Below the pieces are notes generated by a model. It searched no databases, was not told where the DNA came from, and was given only the letters and a program-made list of their open reading frames with translations. Shown piece by piece: positions 40,236 through 47,748 of a stretch of 50,966 bases of DNA. The translations under genes were made by a program, and so were the position numbers. Positions within the stretch are counted from its first letter, which is position 1. Each line of letters begins with the position of its first letter. The stretch spans positions 529,596 to 580,561 of the forward strand of contig NZ_AQVD01000001.1 of the NCBI RefSeq assembly GCF_000372425.1, in the 5' to 3' direction. The DNA comes from Streptococcus ferus DSM 20646. GTDB taxonomy: Bacteria; Bacillota; Bacilli; Lactobacillales; Streptococcaceae.

Positions 40236-41084
40236 TTAATCATAAGTTGGTGAGTAATCTGTCCCGAAATATTTCAGATTGATTTTCTTGGACGTCCCCT
40301 CATCAACAACTTCTTTTAGTGCCTTGTTGATGTCCTTGACCAATGCATCATTATCCTTCGAAACAATCAAATAGCTGTAAGGCTCTGGCAGCAGTTCTTT
40401 TTTCAAAGTGCCTGACACAGCCTTTGCTTCTAGGTCGAAATGAAATTCTTTTTGATAATAATCAAACATGGGTTTATCCATTAAGAGAAAATCATATTTG
40501 CCGTTTTCAATGCTCCTCAGCTGGGAGGCCAAGTCTTCAGCCGAATAATTGAAATCAATTTTATGATTAGGATTGGCTTTATTATAAGCTTCAATGGCTG
40601 TTGTGGTATTGACCCCTGTCGCGCCAACTGTCGAAAGACCTTCCAAATCCGACCAGGACTTAACGGTCTTGGCAAGCTGACTTTCCTTTGGATAAACAAC
40701 AACATAGGAATTCTTAAAGATGGGGTCCGTAAAGAGATAGTTTTTCTCCCGTTCGGCATTTTTGGCAAAATTATTAACACCGATTTGATAGCGATCTGAT
40801 GACAGACCTGAAAAAATGGACTCAAACTTTGCCTTTTCAATTTTCAGCTTATACTGAGGCAATTTTTTAAAGATGGCTTTTAGCAATTCAATATTGTGGC
40901 CAGTCAGCTGGTTTTTGCTGTTGACATAAGTAAAGGGTTTAGGTTCACCGCCTGTTGCTGCAGTAATGGTCACCGTTTTCTTGTCTGCCAATACTGTCTC
41001 AGTCTTAGAAGCCCCCAAAGCTATCACGGTCAGTAAGAGTAAACTAACGAGGCTAAACCCTTTTAGCAATAAAATCTTTTTCAT
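40236..41084 (-). CDS. Polar amino acid/cystine ABC transporter substrate-binding protein (second)
   Basis: Family-3 extracellular solute-binding protein of about 282 aa. A basic, hydrophobic signal sequence (MKKILLLKGFSLVSLLLLTV) and 'TVLADKK' look like a signal peptidase I site. There is no Cys anywhere, so it is not a lipoprotein. The mature part has 'GGEPKPFTYVNSKNQLTGHNIELLKAIFKKL', 'GVNNFAKNAEREKNYLFTDP' and 'KYDFLLMDKPMFDYYQ', typical of cystine/polar amino acid binding. ATG 41084 follows AAAGGAG at 6 nt. First gene of a separate operon behind leader copy A; it probably serves the ABC module just upstream. Confidence 0.9.
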   Translation of the reverse strand: MKKILLLKGFSLVSLLLLTVIALGASKTETVLADKKTVTITAATGGEPKPFTYVNSKNQLTGHNIELLKAIFKKLPQYKLKIEKAKFESIFSGLSSDRYQIGVNNFAKNAEREKNYLFTDPIFKNSYVVVYPKESQLAKTVKSWSDLEGLSTVGATGVNTTTAIEAYNKANPNHKIDFNYSAEDLASQLRSIENGKYDFLLMDKPMFDYYQKEFHFDLEAKAVSGTLKKELLPEPYSYLIVSKDNDALVKDINKALKEVVDEGTSKKINLKYFGTDYSPTYD

Positions 41085-41095
41085 CTTTTTCTCCT

Positions 41096-41116
41096 TTAAC
41101 GTAAGCATAAAACCAT
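41096..41116 (-). CDS. Possible 6-aa leader peptide (MVLCLR)
   Basis: A very strong ribosome site, GGAGGTGAT, lies 3 nt ahead of ATG 41116 in leader copy A, and the frame reads M-V-L-C-L-R-stop. The stop overlaps the ribosome site of the binding-protein gene. The Cys codon would suit control by cysteine supply, but there is no codon run, and copies B and C have ATA in place of the ATG. Weak evidence. Confidence 0.2.
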   Translation of the reverse strand: MVLCLR

Positions 41117-41174
41117 CTTATCACCTCCAAGCTCCCTTGCATAATCTATCTTATTTATGCTGGGCTATAAGTTT
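41115..41174 (-). repeat. Promoter/leader repeat, copy A
   Basis: 60 nt identical to 45298-45357 and similar to 46624-46684. On the minus strand it runs from AACTTATAGCCCAGCATAA through ATAAGATAGATTATGC to GGAGGTGATAAGAT. It probably contains a LysR-type binding dyad overlapping the -35, the -10 region and the 5' leader of the operon starting at 41084. Confidence 0.85.
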
Positions 41175-41196
41175 AAATTATAGGTTGGACAAGAAG

Positions 41197-41231
41197 AACG
41201 GTCAGAAAAATACCTTATCTGACCGTCTTTC
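41197..41231 (-). terminator. Terminator after the ABC ATPase gene
   Basis: ACGGTCAG (41198-41205) pairs with CTGACCGT (41219-41226), followed by TTCTTCTT on the minus strand. It separates the transporter operon from the operon starting at leader copy A. Confidence 0.7.
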
Positions 41232-41232
41232 T

Positions 41233-41997
41233 CTATAAAATATAATTTTCGGTGTAGGAAGCATCCACAAGAATTCTCGCCAAAAACTTCCGTGTCCTTT
41301 CTTCCTTGGGATGTAAGAAAAAGTCCTTGGGTTTACCTTCTTCAATAATACGCCCCTCATCCATAAAAACAATATGAGTCGCTACGTCTCGCGCAAAAGC
41401 CATTTCATGGGTTACAACAATCATGGTGACTCCCTCTTCTGCCAGCTGCTTCATGACCCCCAAGACATCACCAATGAGTTCTGGATCAAGCGCTGAAGTG
41501 GGTTCATCAAAGAGAATTAGTTCGGGCTTAACCGCAATAGCTCTGGCTATACCAATACGCTGCTGCTGACCGCCCGATAACTGATTAGGGTAATAATCCT
41601 TATGGCTCAGTAAGCCAACCTTTTCTAAAGCTTCTAAAGCGATTTTTTCTGCCTCTGATTTTGGGATTTTTCTGGCAATGACAAGTCCCTCCAAAATATT
41701 TTCTAGGGCAGTCTTATTGGCAAATAGATTATAGTGCTGAAAAACAAAAGCAGTTTTCTGCCTGAGTTCCAGAACATCTTTGCGTCCGATTTTAGCTAAA
41801 TCATAAGTCTTGCCTTCTAGTTCCAAAATCCCCGAATCCGCTTTTTCTAAGTGATTTAAAGAGCGTAAAAAAGTAGTTTTTCCCGATCCGCTGGGGCCCA
41901 GAATAACAATCACATCCCCCTTGCTGACTTCCAGACTAACTTTTTCTAAAACGGATTTCCCATTAAAGCTCTTACTTAATTCTTTTACTGTTAACAT
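41233..41997 (-). CDS. Polar amino acid/cystine ABC transporter ATPase
   Basis: A cytoplasmic energiser of 254 aa. Walker A is GPSGSGKT (34-41), then Q-loop '[13 protein letters not shown]', signature '[17 protein letters not shown]', Walker B '[14 protein letters not shown]' and switch His 'VTHEM'. This is the PAAT subfamily (TcyN/TcyC-like). It lies 9 nt after the second permease gene. In S. mutans the corresponding cluster is, from memory, one of the cystine uptake systems (Tcy), so cystine or related disulfides/thioethers are the likely cargo. Confidence 0.93.
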   Translation of the reverse strand: MLTVKELSKSFNGKSVLEKVSLEVSKGDVIVILGPSGSGKTTFLRSLNHLEKADSGILELEGKTYDLAKIGRKDVLELRQKTAFVFQHYNLFANKTALENILEGLVIARKIPKSEAEKIALEALEKVGLLSHKDYYPNQLSGGQQQRIGIARAIAVKPELILFDEPTSALDPELIGDVLGVMKQLAEEGVTMIVVTHEMAFARDVATHIVFMDEGRIIEEGKPKDFFLHPKEERTRKFLARILVDASYTENYIL

Positions 41998-42006
41998 CTC
42001 TCCTCC

Positions 42007-42681
42007 TTATGCCAAACGGCGTTCAGCGTACGAAAACAAAAGCTGAATCACACCGCAAATGACAAGATAAATCATAAAAATAACCAGATAGGATTCAAAA
42101 TACTGATAGCCATAAGCCGCCTCTATCTTAGCAATTGCAGTAATATCTCTGACCGTCATGACAAAAACTAAGGATGTTCCTTTGATTAAGTTGATGACCA
42201 GATTGCATAGATTGGGAAGCGCAGCTTTCAGCGCCTGCGGAAAAACAATCCGGCGATAGGCTTGACTGGCAGTAAGTCCGATTGCTTGAGCTGCTTCCAT
42301 CTGCCCTTTGTCAACGGTCAGAATAGCCGATCGGATAATCTCCGAGAGACTACCAGTAGTCATCAGACTAAAAATAATAAAGGCATAATAGATGGGATTA
42401 AGCTCAAAAACATTTAACCCGCTGGATTTTAACATCGTATTCAAAACACTTGGCAGAAGGCTATAGAAAAAGAGAATAAAGAGGATTGGCGGTGTCGCAC
42501 GCATAAAAGCAAGATAAAGCAAGGAAAAACCCGTCACCCCTTTTATCTTGTAGATTCTCCCCAAAGCAAGAAAAAGAGCAGGAAACAAACTGAGCAGGAT
42601 AGAGACAACCATAATAGATAATGTCACAGGAATCCCTTTCAGCGAAAGAACAAAGGTCTTAATAATATAATCGATAGCCAT
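42007..42681 (-). CDS. Polar amino acid/cystine ABC transporter permease (second)
   Basis: A 224-aa inner-membrane permease with about five helices. The conserved EAA-type loop is 'GQMEAAQAIGLTASQAYRRIVFPQALKAALPNL'. It starts 'KTFVLSLKGIPVTLSIMVV'. It pairs with the permease at 42692-43384 as a heterodimer. ATG 42681, 10 nt after the preceding gene. Confidence 0.92.
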   Translation of the reverse strand: MAIDYIIKTFVLSLKGIPVTLSIMVVSILLSLFPALFLALGRIYKIKGVTGFSLLYLAFMRATPPILFILFFYSLLPSVLNTMLKSSGLNVFELNPIYYAFIIFSLMTTGSLSEIIRSAILTVDKGQMEAAQAIGLTASQAYRRIVFPQALKAALPNLCNLVINLIKGTSLVFVMTVRDITAIAKIEAAYGYQYFESYLVIFMIYLVICGVIQLLFSYAERRLA

Positions 42682-42691
42682 TCGCTCTGCT

Positions 42692-43384
42692 TCAACTCCT
42701 TCCTCTGTCTAAATAGCCCTCTAGGACATACGAAACCAGTGACAGCGCAATAGCTATGCCCCAGTAAATAACTGCTACCGCTGTGTAGGTCTCTAAAGAG
42801 TAATTGCCTAGGTTCTTTCCAATCAATAAATTGCCCGCTCCCATAACATCAACAAGTCCAATGGTATAGGCTAAAGCAGTATCTTTCATAAGGTTTAAAA
42901 TCGCTGTTGTCATATTGGGTAAAGCAATCTTAAAAGCCTGCGGCATCACAATACGGTAAAAACTCTGAACATCTGTAAGACCGATACTCAGAGCAGCTTC
43001 TGTCTGTCCTTTGGGAACAGCTAGATAAGCCGCTTTGAAGACTTCAGAGATTGATGCTGCAAAGAGTAAAACCATGGTGACAACGACAAAAATTGTACGA
43101 GACCAATGGTCCAAGTCAAGACCCAGCCACCAGGAAAAAAATTCAGGCAATCCGTAAAAAACCATAAATAAGAGAACAATAGGGGGTGTGCAGCGCAGGA
43201 TAAAGACATAGCCCCTTGCAGCCTTGATTAAAAATGAATCCTGTCCCAACTGTGCCCAAGCAAGACCTAGCCCCAGAAAAGACCCGAAGAGGACGGTCAG
43301 AACAATAATCCACAAGGTTAAAGGCAGGGCACTGAGAATGTGAGGCAAGAATTTTAAGACATAAGATGGTGTATAAGAAACCAT
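42692..43384 (-). CDS. Polar amino acid/cystine ABC transporter permease (first)
   Basis: A 230-aa permease with about five helices and the EAA-type loop 'GQTEAALSIGLTDVQSFYRIVMPQAFKIALPNM'. It has 'IRLCTPP'-like sequence 'ILRCTPPIVLLFMVFYGLPEF', usual in the PAAT family. ATG 43384, 9 nt after the first binding-protein gene. Two different permeases plus two binding proteins parallel B. subtilis TcyL/TcyM and TcyJ/TcyK. Confidence 0.92.
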   Translation of the reverse strand: MVSYTPSYVLKFLPHILSALPLTLWIIVLTVLFGSFLGLGLAWAQLGQDSFLIKAARGYVFILRCTPPIVLLFMVFYGLPEFFSWWLGLDLDHWSRTIFVVVTMVLLFAASISEVFKAAYLAVPKGQTEAALSIGLTDVQSFYRIVMPQAFKIALPNMTTAILNLMKDTALAYTIGLVDVMGAGNLLIGKNLGNYSLETYTAVAVIYWGIAIALSLVSYVLEGYLDRGRS

Positions 43385-43393
43385 AACCCTCTC

Positions 43394-44251
43394 CTAATCT
43401 GTCACATAAGTAAAGACATCTTCCCCAAAATATTCTTTTGATAACTTTTCTAAAGTTCCATCTTTTTCAAGTTCTTTGATTGCCTTATCGTAAGCATCTG
43501 CAAATGCTTTATTGCTCTTATTACGGTGAATCAAGGGATAGGTTTTGATACCTTTGTAAGGAAACCAAGTCAGCTTATCCGCATACTTGTGATAAGCACC
43601 GCCCTCATTTTTAACTGCTTCTTCAAAGGACAATTTAATATCAAAATAAGCATCATAACGCCCTTCCAATACCCAAGCATAAGCATCTGCTACTGTGAAA
43701 CTTTCAGCTGTTTCCAAGGCAATAGGGGTATCGGGGTGCTTTTTATTATAATCCTGGATGACATTATATTGGGCATTCTGAGGTGAAATCGGGACTAATT
43801 TGCCGCCGGATTTTGCAAATGAGTCAATGTCTGTTATCGTTTGTGCCTCGTCTTTACGGATGGTAAAACCGATAACGCTGGCGCCGACAGCTTCTTTAGG
43901 AATAAGAAATTTTTTAGCCCGTTCTGCCGTATACCAGGCACCTTTAGTGCCGACATCATACTTGCCAGATTCAAGACCAATCAGCAAGTCTTCGTCACTT
44001 GTTCCAGTATATTCAAATTTATAGTTTTTAAGTTTTTTATCTACAGCCTTTAAAACCTGAACCTCATAACCATCGCTCTCCCCTTTGTCATTGACAAAAT
44101 CATAAGGGACATAATTTTGTGTATGCGCCACCTTCAAGGTTTTCACATCTGTTGTTCCTCCTGATTTGCCGGTCAGCTGCCGACCAATGATGGTACCACC
44201 AACAAGAAGAACAAGTACTCCGCCTGCAATAATCCATTTTTTCTTTGTCAT
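43394..44251 (-). CDS. Polar amino acid/cystine ABC transporter substrate-binding protein (first)
   Basis: A 285-aa family-3 solute-binding protein. The N-terminus 'KKKWIIAGGVLVLLVGGTIIG' is a single hydrophobic helix without lipobox Cys, so it is probably membrane-anchored by an uncleaved helix. It then has 'KVAHTQNYVPYDFVNDKGESDGYEVQVLKAVDKKL', 'GLESGKYDVGTKGAWYTAERAKKFLIP' and 'GRYDAYFDIKLSFEEAV'. No Cys in the whole protein. ATG 44251. It follows the UroD-fold gene by 12 nt, in the operon starting at leader copy B. Confidence 0.9.
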   Translation of the reverse strand: MTKKKWIIAGGVLVLLVGGTIIGRQLTGKSGGTTDVKTLKVAHTQNYVPYDFVNDKGESDGYEVQVLKAVDKKLKNYKFEYTGTSDEDLLIGLESGKYDVGTKGAWYTAERAKKFLIPKEAVGASVIGFTIRKDEAQTITDIDSFAKSGGKLVPISPQNAQYNVIQDYNKKHPDTPIALETAESFTVADAYAWVLEGRYDAYFDIKLSFEEAVKNEGGAYHKYADKLTWFPYKGIKTYPLIHRNKSNKAFADAYDKAIKELEKDGTLEKLSKEYFGEDVFTYVTD

Positions 44252-44263
44252 CCTAATCTCCTT

Positions 44264-45268
44264 TTATTCTGCTACTGCTTCTTTGACCCAGAGAATCCGC
44301 TGAGGATCAATATCGCTTGGGATAGTACAGTCAGCTCCTATAATGATTCCCTCATCTCCTGCTTCCTTTATCAGACGATGGACTTCTGCTTGAATAGCTT
44401 CCTTATTGCCTTTATACAATAGGCCTTCTTTTGTGTTGACAAAACCGCCTAAAACAGTTTTATGATCAAAAAGCTGCCTTCCTTCAGCCAATGTAATACC
44501 TTCTGGGACAACTGCCCAATTAACAACCTGAACAGGATAATCTTTAAATAGACTAACATCATTGGTTGCACCTTCATAACCGCAGATATGCAAGACCGTC
44601 AAACCGCCAGCTTCTGCAGCAGCCTCAATCAATGCCACATCACTTGGCGCAATGATTTCTTTATAATCTTTGGAACTTATACGATTGTCCTGAATAGACT
44701 GAACACTCAGATAAATCCCCTCAATATCAGCTTCTTGGATGACTTTCTTAACAAGAATGGCGATGTCATCGGCAATCACTTGCAATACCTGTCTAAGCAG
44801 CTGGGCATCTTCTTTTAAAAAATCTGCCAATATTTGATCCCCGTCAGCAACTTTTCCTGAAAGCTGCCATTTGAGATAGGTTGCTGGAGAGAAGATATTA
44901 TAAATTGCTAAAATATCCTCAACAAAGGTACTTTTGATATGCTTGATGAGATCCACTTGTTGTTGAAACCAAGGATGGTCTGCACCGATGGATTGAATGC
45001 CTGCAAGCTCTTTGACAGATCTTACCTTGGTTGAAATCAGACCATTCGGATAGGTAAAAAAACCATCACTCATCAGCTTAATAAAGTCAGGTCTAACAGC
45101 CTCAATGAAGCGCTTATGCCCCTCGATATTTTGCTGGACCACTTGCACATCTGCCGGTCCACGTCCAAAATCCTTTTCCTCTGTAAAATGATGCCAGAAA
45201 CCAACCGGAATCCGATCCACTTTTTCCCCTCTAAAAGCTTTCAGCACCCATTCTTTCTTACTAACCAT
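44264..45268 (-). CDS. UroD-fold putative zinc-dependent methyl/alkyltransferase
   Basis: 334 aa of the uroporphyrinogen decarboxylase superfamily, but this is not a heme enzyme. It carries the H-x-C...C zinc motif (His227, Cys229, Cys314) of the MtaA/MtbA-type methyltransferase branch, in 'TVLHICGYEG' and 'IIIGADCTIPSD'. These proteins activate a thiol with zinc and move methyl groups, often with corrinoid partners; no corrinoid protein is seen here. As first gene of the transporter operon it may act on an imported S-alkyl compound (inference). ATG 45268 is 7 nt after AAGGAG; the TTG-initiated frame from 45286 is rejected. Confidence 0.82.
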   Translation of the reverse strand: MVSKKEWVLKAFRGEKVDRIPVGFWHHFTEEKDFGRGPADVQVVQQNIEGHKRFIEAVRPDFIKLMSDGFFTYPNGLISTKVRSVKELAGIQSIGADHPWFQQQVDLIKHIKSTFVEDILAIYNIFSPATYLKWQLSGKVADGDQILADFLKEDAQLLRQVLQVIADDIAILVKKVIQEADIEGIYLSVQSIQDNRISSKDYKEIIAPSDVALIEAAAEAGGLTVLHICGYEGATNDVSLFKDYPVQVVNWAVVPEGITLAEGRQLFDHKTVLGGFVNTKEGLLYKGNKEAIQAEVHRLIKEAGDEGIIIGADCTIPSDIDPQRILWVKEAVAE

Positions 45269-45297
45269 AAACAATCTCCTTTTCAAAACTTGTTTCT

Positions 45298-45357
45298 ATC
45301 TTATCACCTCCAAGCTCCCTTGCATAATCTATCTTATTTATGCTGGGCTATAAGTTT
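45298..45357 (-). repeat. Promoter/leader repeat, copy B
   Basis: Identical over 60 nt to copy A (41115-41174). It lies directly upstream of the UroD-fold gene and transporter operon. Here the base after GGAGGTGATAAG gives ATA rather than ATG, so the short leader frame of copy A is absent. Confidence 0.85.
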
Positions 45358-45373
45358 TACTAATAGAAAAAGA

Positions 45374-45401
45374 CAATCCCCTAGCCAAAATGACTAGGGG
45401 G
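45374..45401 (-). terminator. Terminator after the M20 amidohydrolase gene
   Basis: CCCCTAG (45378-45384) pairs with CTAGGGG (45394-45400), followed by ATTGTCTTTTTC on the minus strand. Confidence 0.82.
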
Positions 45402-45405
45402 AAGC

Positions 45406-45447
45406 TTAGTTTAAGCCGGACTCATTTCTGATAACACGTTTCACCAT
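45406..45447 (-). CDS. Possible 13-aa micropeptide
   Basis: ATG 45447 stands 4 nt after ATAGGAGG, which overlaps the stop codon of the M20 gene. The frame reads MVKRVIRNESGLN and stops just before the operon terminator. The ribosome site is as good as those of the real genes, and the position (last in operon) would allow expression. No homologue is known to me. Confidence 0.25.
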   Translation of the reverse strand: MVKRVIRNESGLN

Positions 45448-45455
45448 GTTGCCTC

Positions 45456-46595
45456 CTATTCTTGCCTATAATAATCAAGAAGCCTTATTGCATTTTCAAC
45501 ATAATAGTTGACGGCAATAGGAAGAGCAGCATCTTTAACGATGAAATTATCATGATGCCAATCGGGTGCATTTTCGTCTCCATTTGAGCCAATGAAGGCG
45601 AAGACACCTGGGACTTTTTCTTGGTAGGCAGCAAAATCTTCCCCGCCTGTCGATGGCAGGGTTTCGATAACCTGGGCAAAATCTTTTGAACCTTCAGCTA
45701 CCAAGGGCGTCAGCTCCGCATCATTAAAGGTCACCTTCGGCGAGTTGCCCCACTCAATCGAAACCTCTGCACCAAATTGTGCTGCAGTCGCCTCAACCAC
45801 CTTGGTAAACTGATCAATCACCGACAAGCGAACCTGAGGATCAAACGTACGGATTGTTCCTTCAAAGAAACCTTCTGCCGGAAGGACATTCCATGTTGTC
45901 CCAACATCAAGATGCGTGACCGACAGGACAGCTGACTCAAAAGGTGAGACCGTCCTTGCGACAATTGCCTGCAGATTATTGACTATGCTTGTCAGCGTCG
46001 GAACCGTATCCACTCCCAGATCGGGACGGGCTGCGTGAGCGGAGACTCCCTTCACATGGACACGGAATTGCTCGACTCCAGCCATAATAGCGCCGGATCG
46101 CAGCCCTATCTGACCTGGCTTCAGGTGGGGATTATTATGGTAGCCCAAGATAGCAGATACTTGATCCAGACCGCCTGCAGCAATCACCTGATAAGCTCCC
46201 TGAAAATTTTCCTCAGCTGGCTGAAAAATCAATCGTACGGTTCCCTGCAATTCTGCTTCTCGCGTTTTCAACAATTCTGCTGCACCAAGCAAACTGGTCT
46301 GATGAAAATCATGGCCGCAGGCATGCATGGCCTGGTTTTGACTGGCATAGTCCACCTCTGTTTTTTCAACAATAGGAAGCGCATCAATATCTGCCCTCAA
46401 AGCTATCACCGGCAGACCCTTACCAATCTCAGCGATAACGCCTGTTGTCAAGGGATAATCTAAAGGTTTGATTCCTAAATCTGCCAAATAAGATTTGATA
46501 TAGGCTGTGGTCTCAACTTCTTGTTCCGATAGTTCCGGCTTACTATGAAGATAATGTCTTACTTTTGCTAGTTTTTGGTAAAATGCCTCTGTCAT
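45456..46595 (-). CDS. M20 family amidohydrolase (HipO/SndA-like)
   Basis: A metal-dependent amidase that removes acyl groups from N-acyl amino acids, 379 aa. The active-site block is 'MHACGHDFHQTSLLGAA' (Cys93-x-His95), with 'ALRADIDALPI' and 'IFQPAEENFQGA' (Glu pair) and the dimerisation domain 'VSAHAARPDLGVD'. The late His is in 'PDWHHDNF'. In the context of a cystine-type transporter it resembles B. subtilis SndA, which deacetylates N-acetylated S-modified cysteines; the substrate is inference. ATG 46595. Own promoter/leader copy C, divergent from the LysR gene. Confidence 0.9.
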   Translation of the reverse strand: MTEAFYQKLAKVRHYLHSKPELSEQEVETTAYIKSYLADLGIKPLDYPLTTGVIAEIGKGLPVIALRADIDALPIVEKTEVDYASQNQAMHACGHDFHQTSLLGAAELLKTREAELQGTVRLIFQPAEENFQGAYQVIAAGGLDQVSAILGYHNNPHLKPGQIGLRSGAIMAGVEQFRVHVKGVSAHAARPDLGVDTVPTLTSIVNNLQAIVARTVSPFESAVLSVTHLDVGTTWNVLPAEGFFEGTIRTFDPQVRLSVIDQFTKVVEATAAQFGAEVSIEWGNSPKVTFNDAELTPLVAEGSKDFAQVIETLPSTGGEDFAAYQEKVPGVFAFIGSNGDENAPDWHHDNFIVKDAALPIAVNYYVENAIRLLDYYRQE

Positions 46596-46623
46596 ATGCC
46601 TTCTCCTTTAAAAACTTGTCTCT

Positions 46624-46684
46624 ATCTTACCACCTCCTCATCCCTCTGCATAATCTATCTTATTTATAGCAGACTATAAAGTTT
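46624..46684 (-). repeat. Promoter/leader repeat, copy C (diverged)
   Basis: About 61 nt similar to copies A and B: it shares ATAAATAAGATAGATTATGC and GGAGGTG-TAAGATAG. The LysR-like dyad is perfect here: TTTATAG-CAGA-CTATAAA (46663-46680). It precedes the M20 gene. Confidence 0.78.
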
Positions 46685-46688
46685 GCTT

Positions 46689-46734
46689 ATAGAGCTATCA
46701 GTTGCATGAATGGCAGGCTATAAGAAATTCTTAT
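46689..46734. promoter_or_regulatory. Dyads between the M20 gene and the LysR regulator
   Basis: ATAGAGCTAT (46689-46698) and ATAAGAA-A-TTCTTAT (46720-46734) are perfect inverted repeats in the divergent intergenic region. They are candidate autoregulatory sites for the LysR protein. Confidence 0.5.
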
Positions 46735-46786
46735 CACTCCTTTATGTTTTTCAATCAGGGTTTTGCTGATTTTTTCGAAGGGCTTC

Positions 46787-46795
46787 TGTTATAAT
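46787..46795 (+). promoter_or_regulatory. Extended -10 promoter for the LysR regulator gene
   Basis: TGT followed by TATAAT (46790-46795), 30 nt upstream of ATG 46826. The -35 region is weak. Confidence 0.6.
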
Positions 46796-46825
46796 GGCTA
46801 GAAGATTGATTTAAGGGGAGATATT

Positions 46826-47737
46826 ATGAATTTTCAACAATGCCGTTATGTCGAAGCGATTGCAAAAACCGGCTCTTTTAGTGAGGCCGCCAAGAAACTT
46901 TTCGTCACCCAGCCCAACCTTTCCTCCTCTATCAAAGAATTGGAAATCGAACTAGGTGTTCAGCTCTTTATCCGCTCTAATACGGGTGCCCGTCTAACCG
47001 ATGATGGTTATGATTTTCTAAAATATGCCAAACGCATCTTAGGAGAGGTTGAACTGCTCAAAGAACGCTACCAGGGAAGCTATAAAAATAGCTTTACTAT
47101 CTATGCCCACCACTACGATTTTCTGTCCATTCCTCTCCTAGAGATTGCAGAGCAATTTAACAACGACTTCCAGCATTTTCACATGGTGGAAACCACAACC
47201 AAGAAAATCTTGGAGAGTGTTCTGAGCTTTGAGAGTGACCTAGGGATTCTCTATCTCAATGATGACAACCGTCATGTCTTGGAGCGCTATTTCAGTCAGC
47301 ACAATCTGACCTTTACTCCCTTGGGGGACTTTCCAACCCGTATCTTTCTGAAAAAAGATCACCCTCTTGCTAAGGAAGAAGTCATTTCCAAAGACCAGCT
47401 GTCTCCCTATATGCAAGTTCGCTTCCGCCAAGAAACCTCGGGACTAACTTTTGATGAAGACACGCTGGACACACCTGATAATCGTTCCGTATTTTACAGC
47501 AATGATCGAGGAACTGTCATGAACTTGCTGTGCGGTTCTAATGCCTATGCCTCTGGTCTTGGAATCGTCAATAGCTTTATCAAGGATCAAATTGTACTGA
47601 TTCCGCTGAAAGACAGTGACATTCATACCCTGGGATTTGTCACCAATAATCATAAAGAAAAAAGCCCTATTGCACAGGCTTTTATCCAAGCGGTTAAAAA
47701 GAGTCTGGCCGAAAATGAAGATGACTCTCTTTTATAA
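46826..47737 (+). CDS. LysR-family transcriptional regulator of the sulfur uptake cluster
   Basis: 303 aa. The N-terminal helix-turn-helix is 'MNFQQCRYVEAIAKTGSFSEAAKKLFVTQPNLSSSIKELE', followed by the periplasmic-binding-like effector domain. It resembles the streptococcal CysR/MetR/HomR and B. subtilis YtlI type regulators that sense sulfur-metabolite levels such as O-acetylserine. It is divergent from the M20 gene, and the three repeated leaders with TATAG/CTATA dyads are its probable targets. ATG 46826 follows GGGGAG. Effector unknown. Confidence 0.92.
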   Translation: MNFQQCRYVEAIAKTGSFSEAAKKLFVTQPNLSSSIKELEIELGVQLFIRSNTGARLTDDGYDFLKYAKRILGEVELLKERYQGSYKNSFTIYAHHYDFLSIPLLEIAEQFNNDFQHFHMVETTTKKILESVLSFESDLGILYLNDDNRHVLERYFSQHNLTFTPLGDFPTRIFLKKDHPLAKEEVISKDQLSPYMQVRFRQETSGLTFDEDTLDTPDNRSVFYSNDRGTVMNLLCGSNAYASGLGIVNSFIKDQIVLIPLKDSDIHTLGFVTNNHKEKSPIAQAFIQAVKKSLAENEDDSLL

Positions 47738-47748
47738 AGTCATTTGGG

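Noticed and set aside
45269..45286. Upstream TTG start for the UroD-fold gene
   Set aside because: It would begin inside the AAGGAG ribosome site of the better ATG at 45268.
41115..46684. T-box or S-box riboswitch in the sulfur-cluster leaders
   Set aside because: The leaders are only about 60-90 nt, lack a T-box bulge sequence and lack a terminator hairpin before the start codon.
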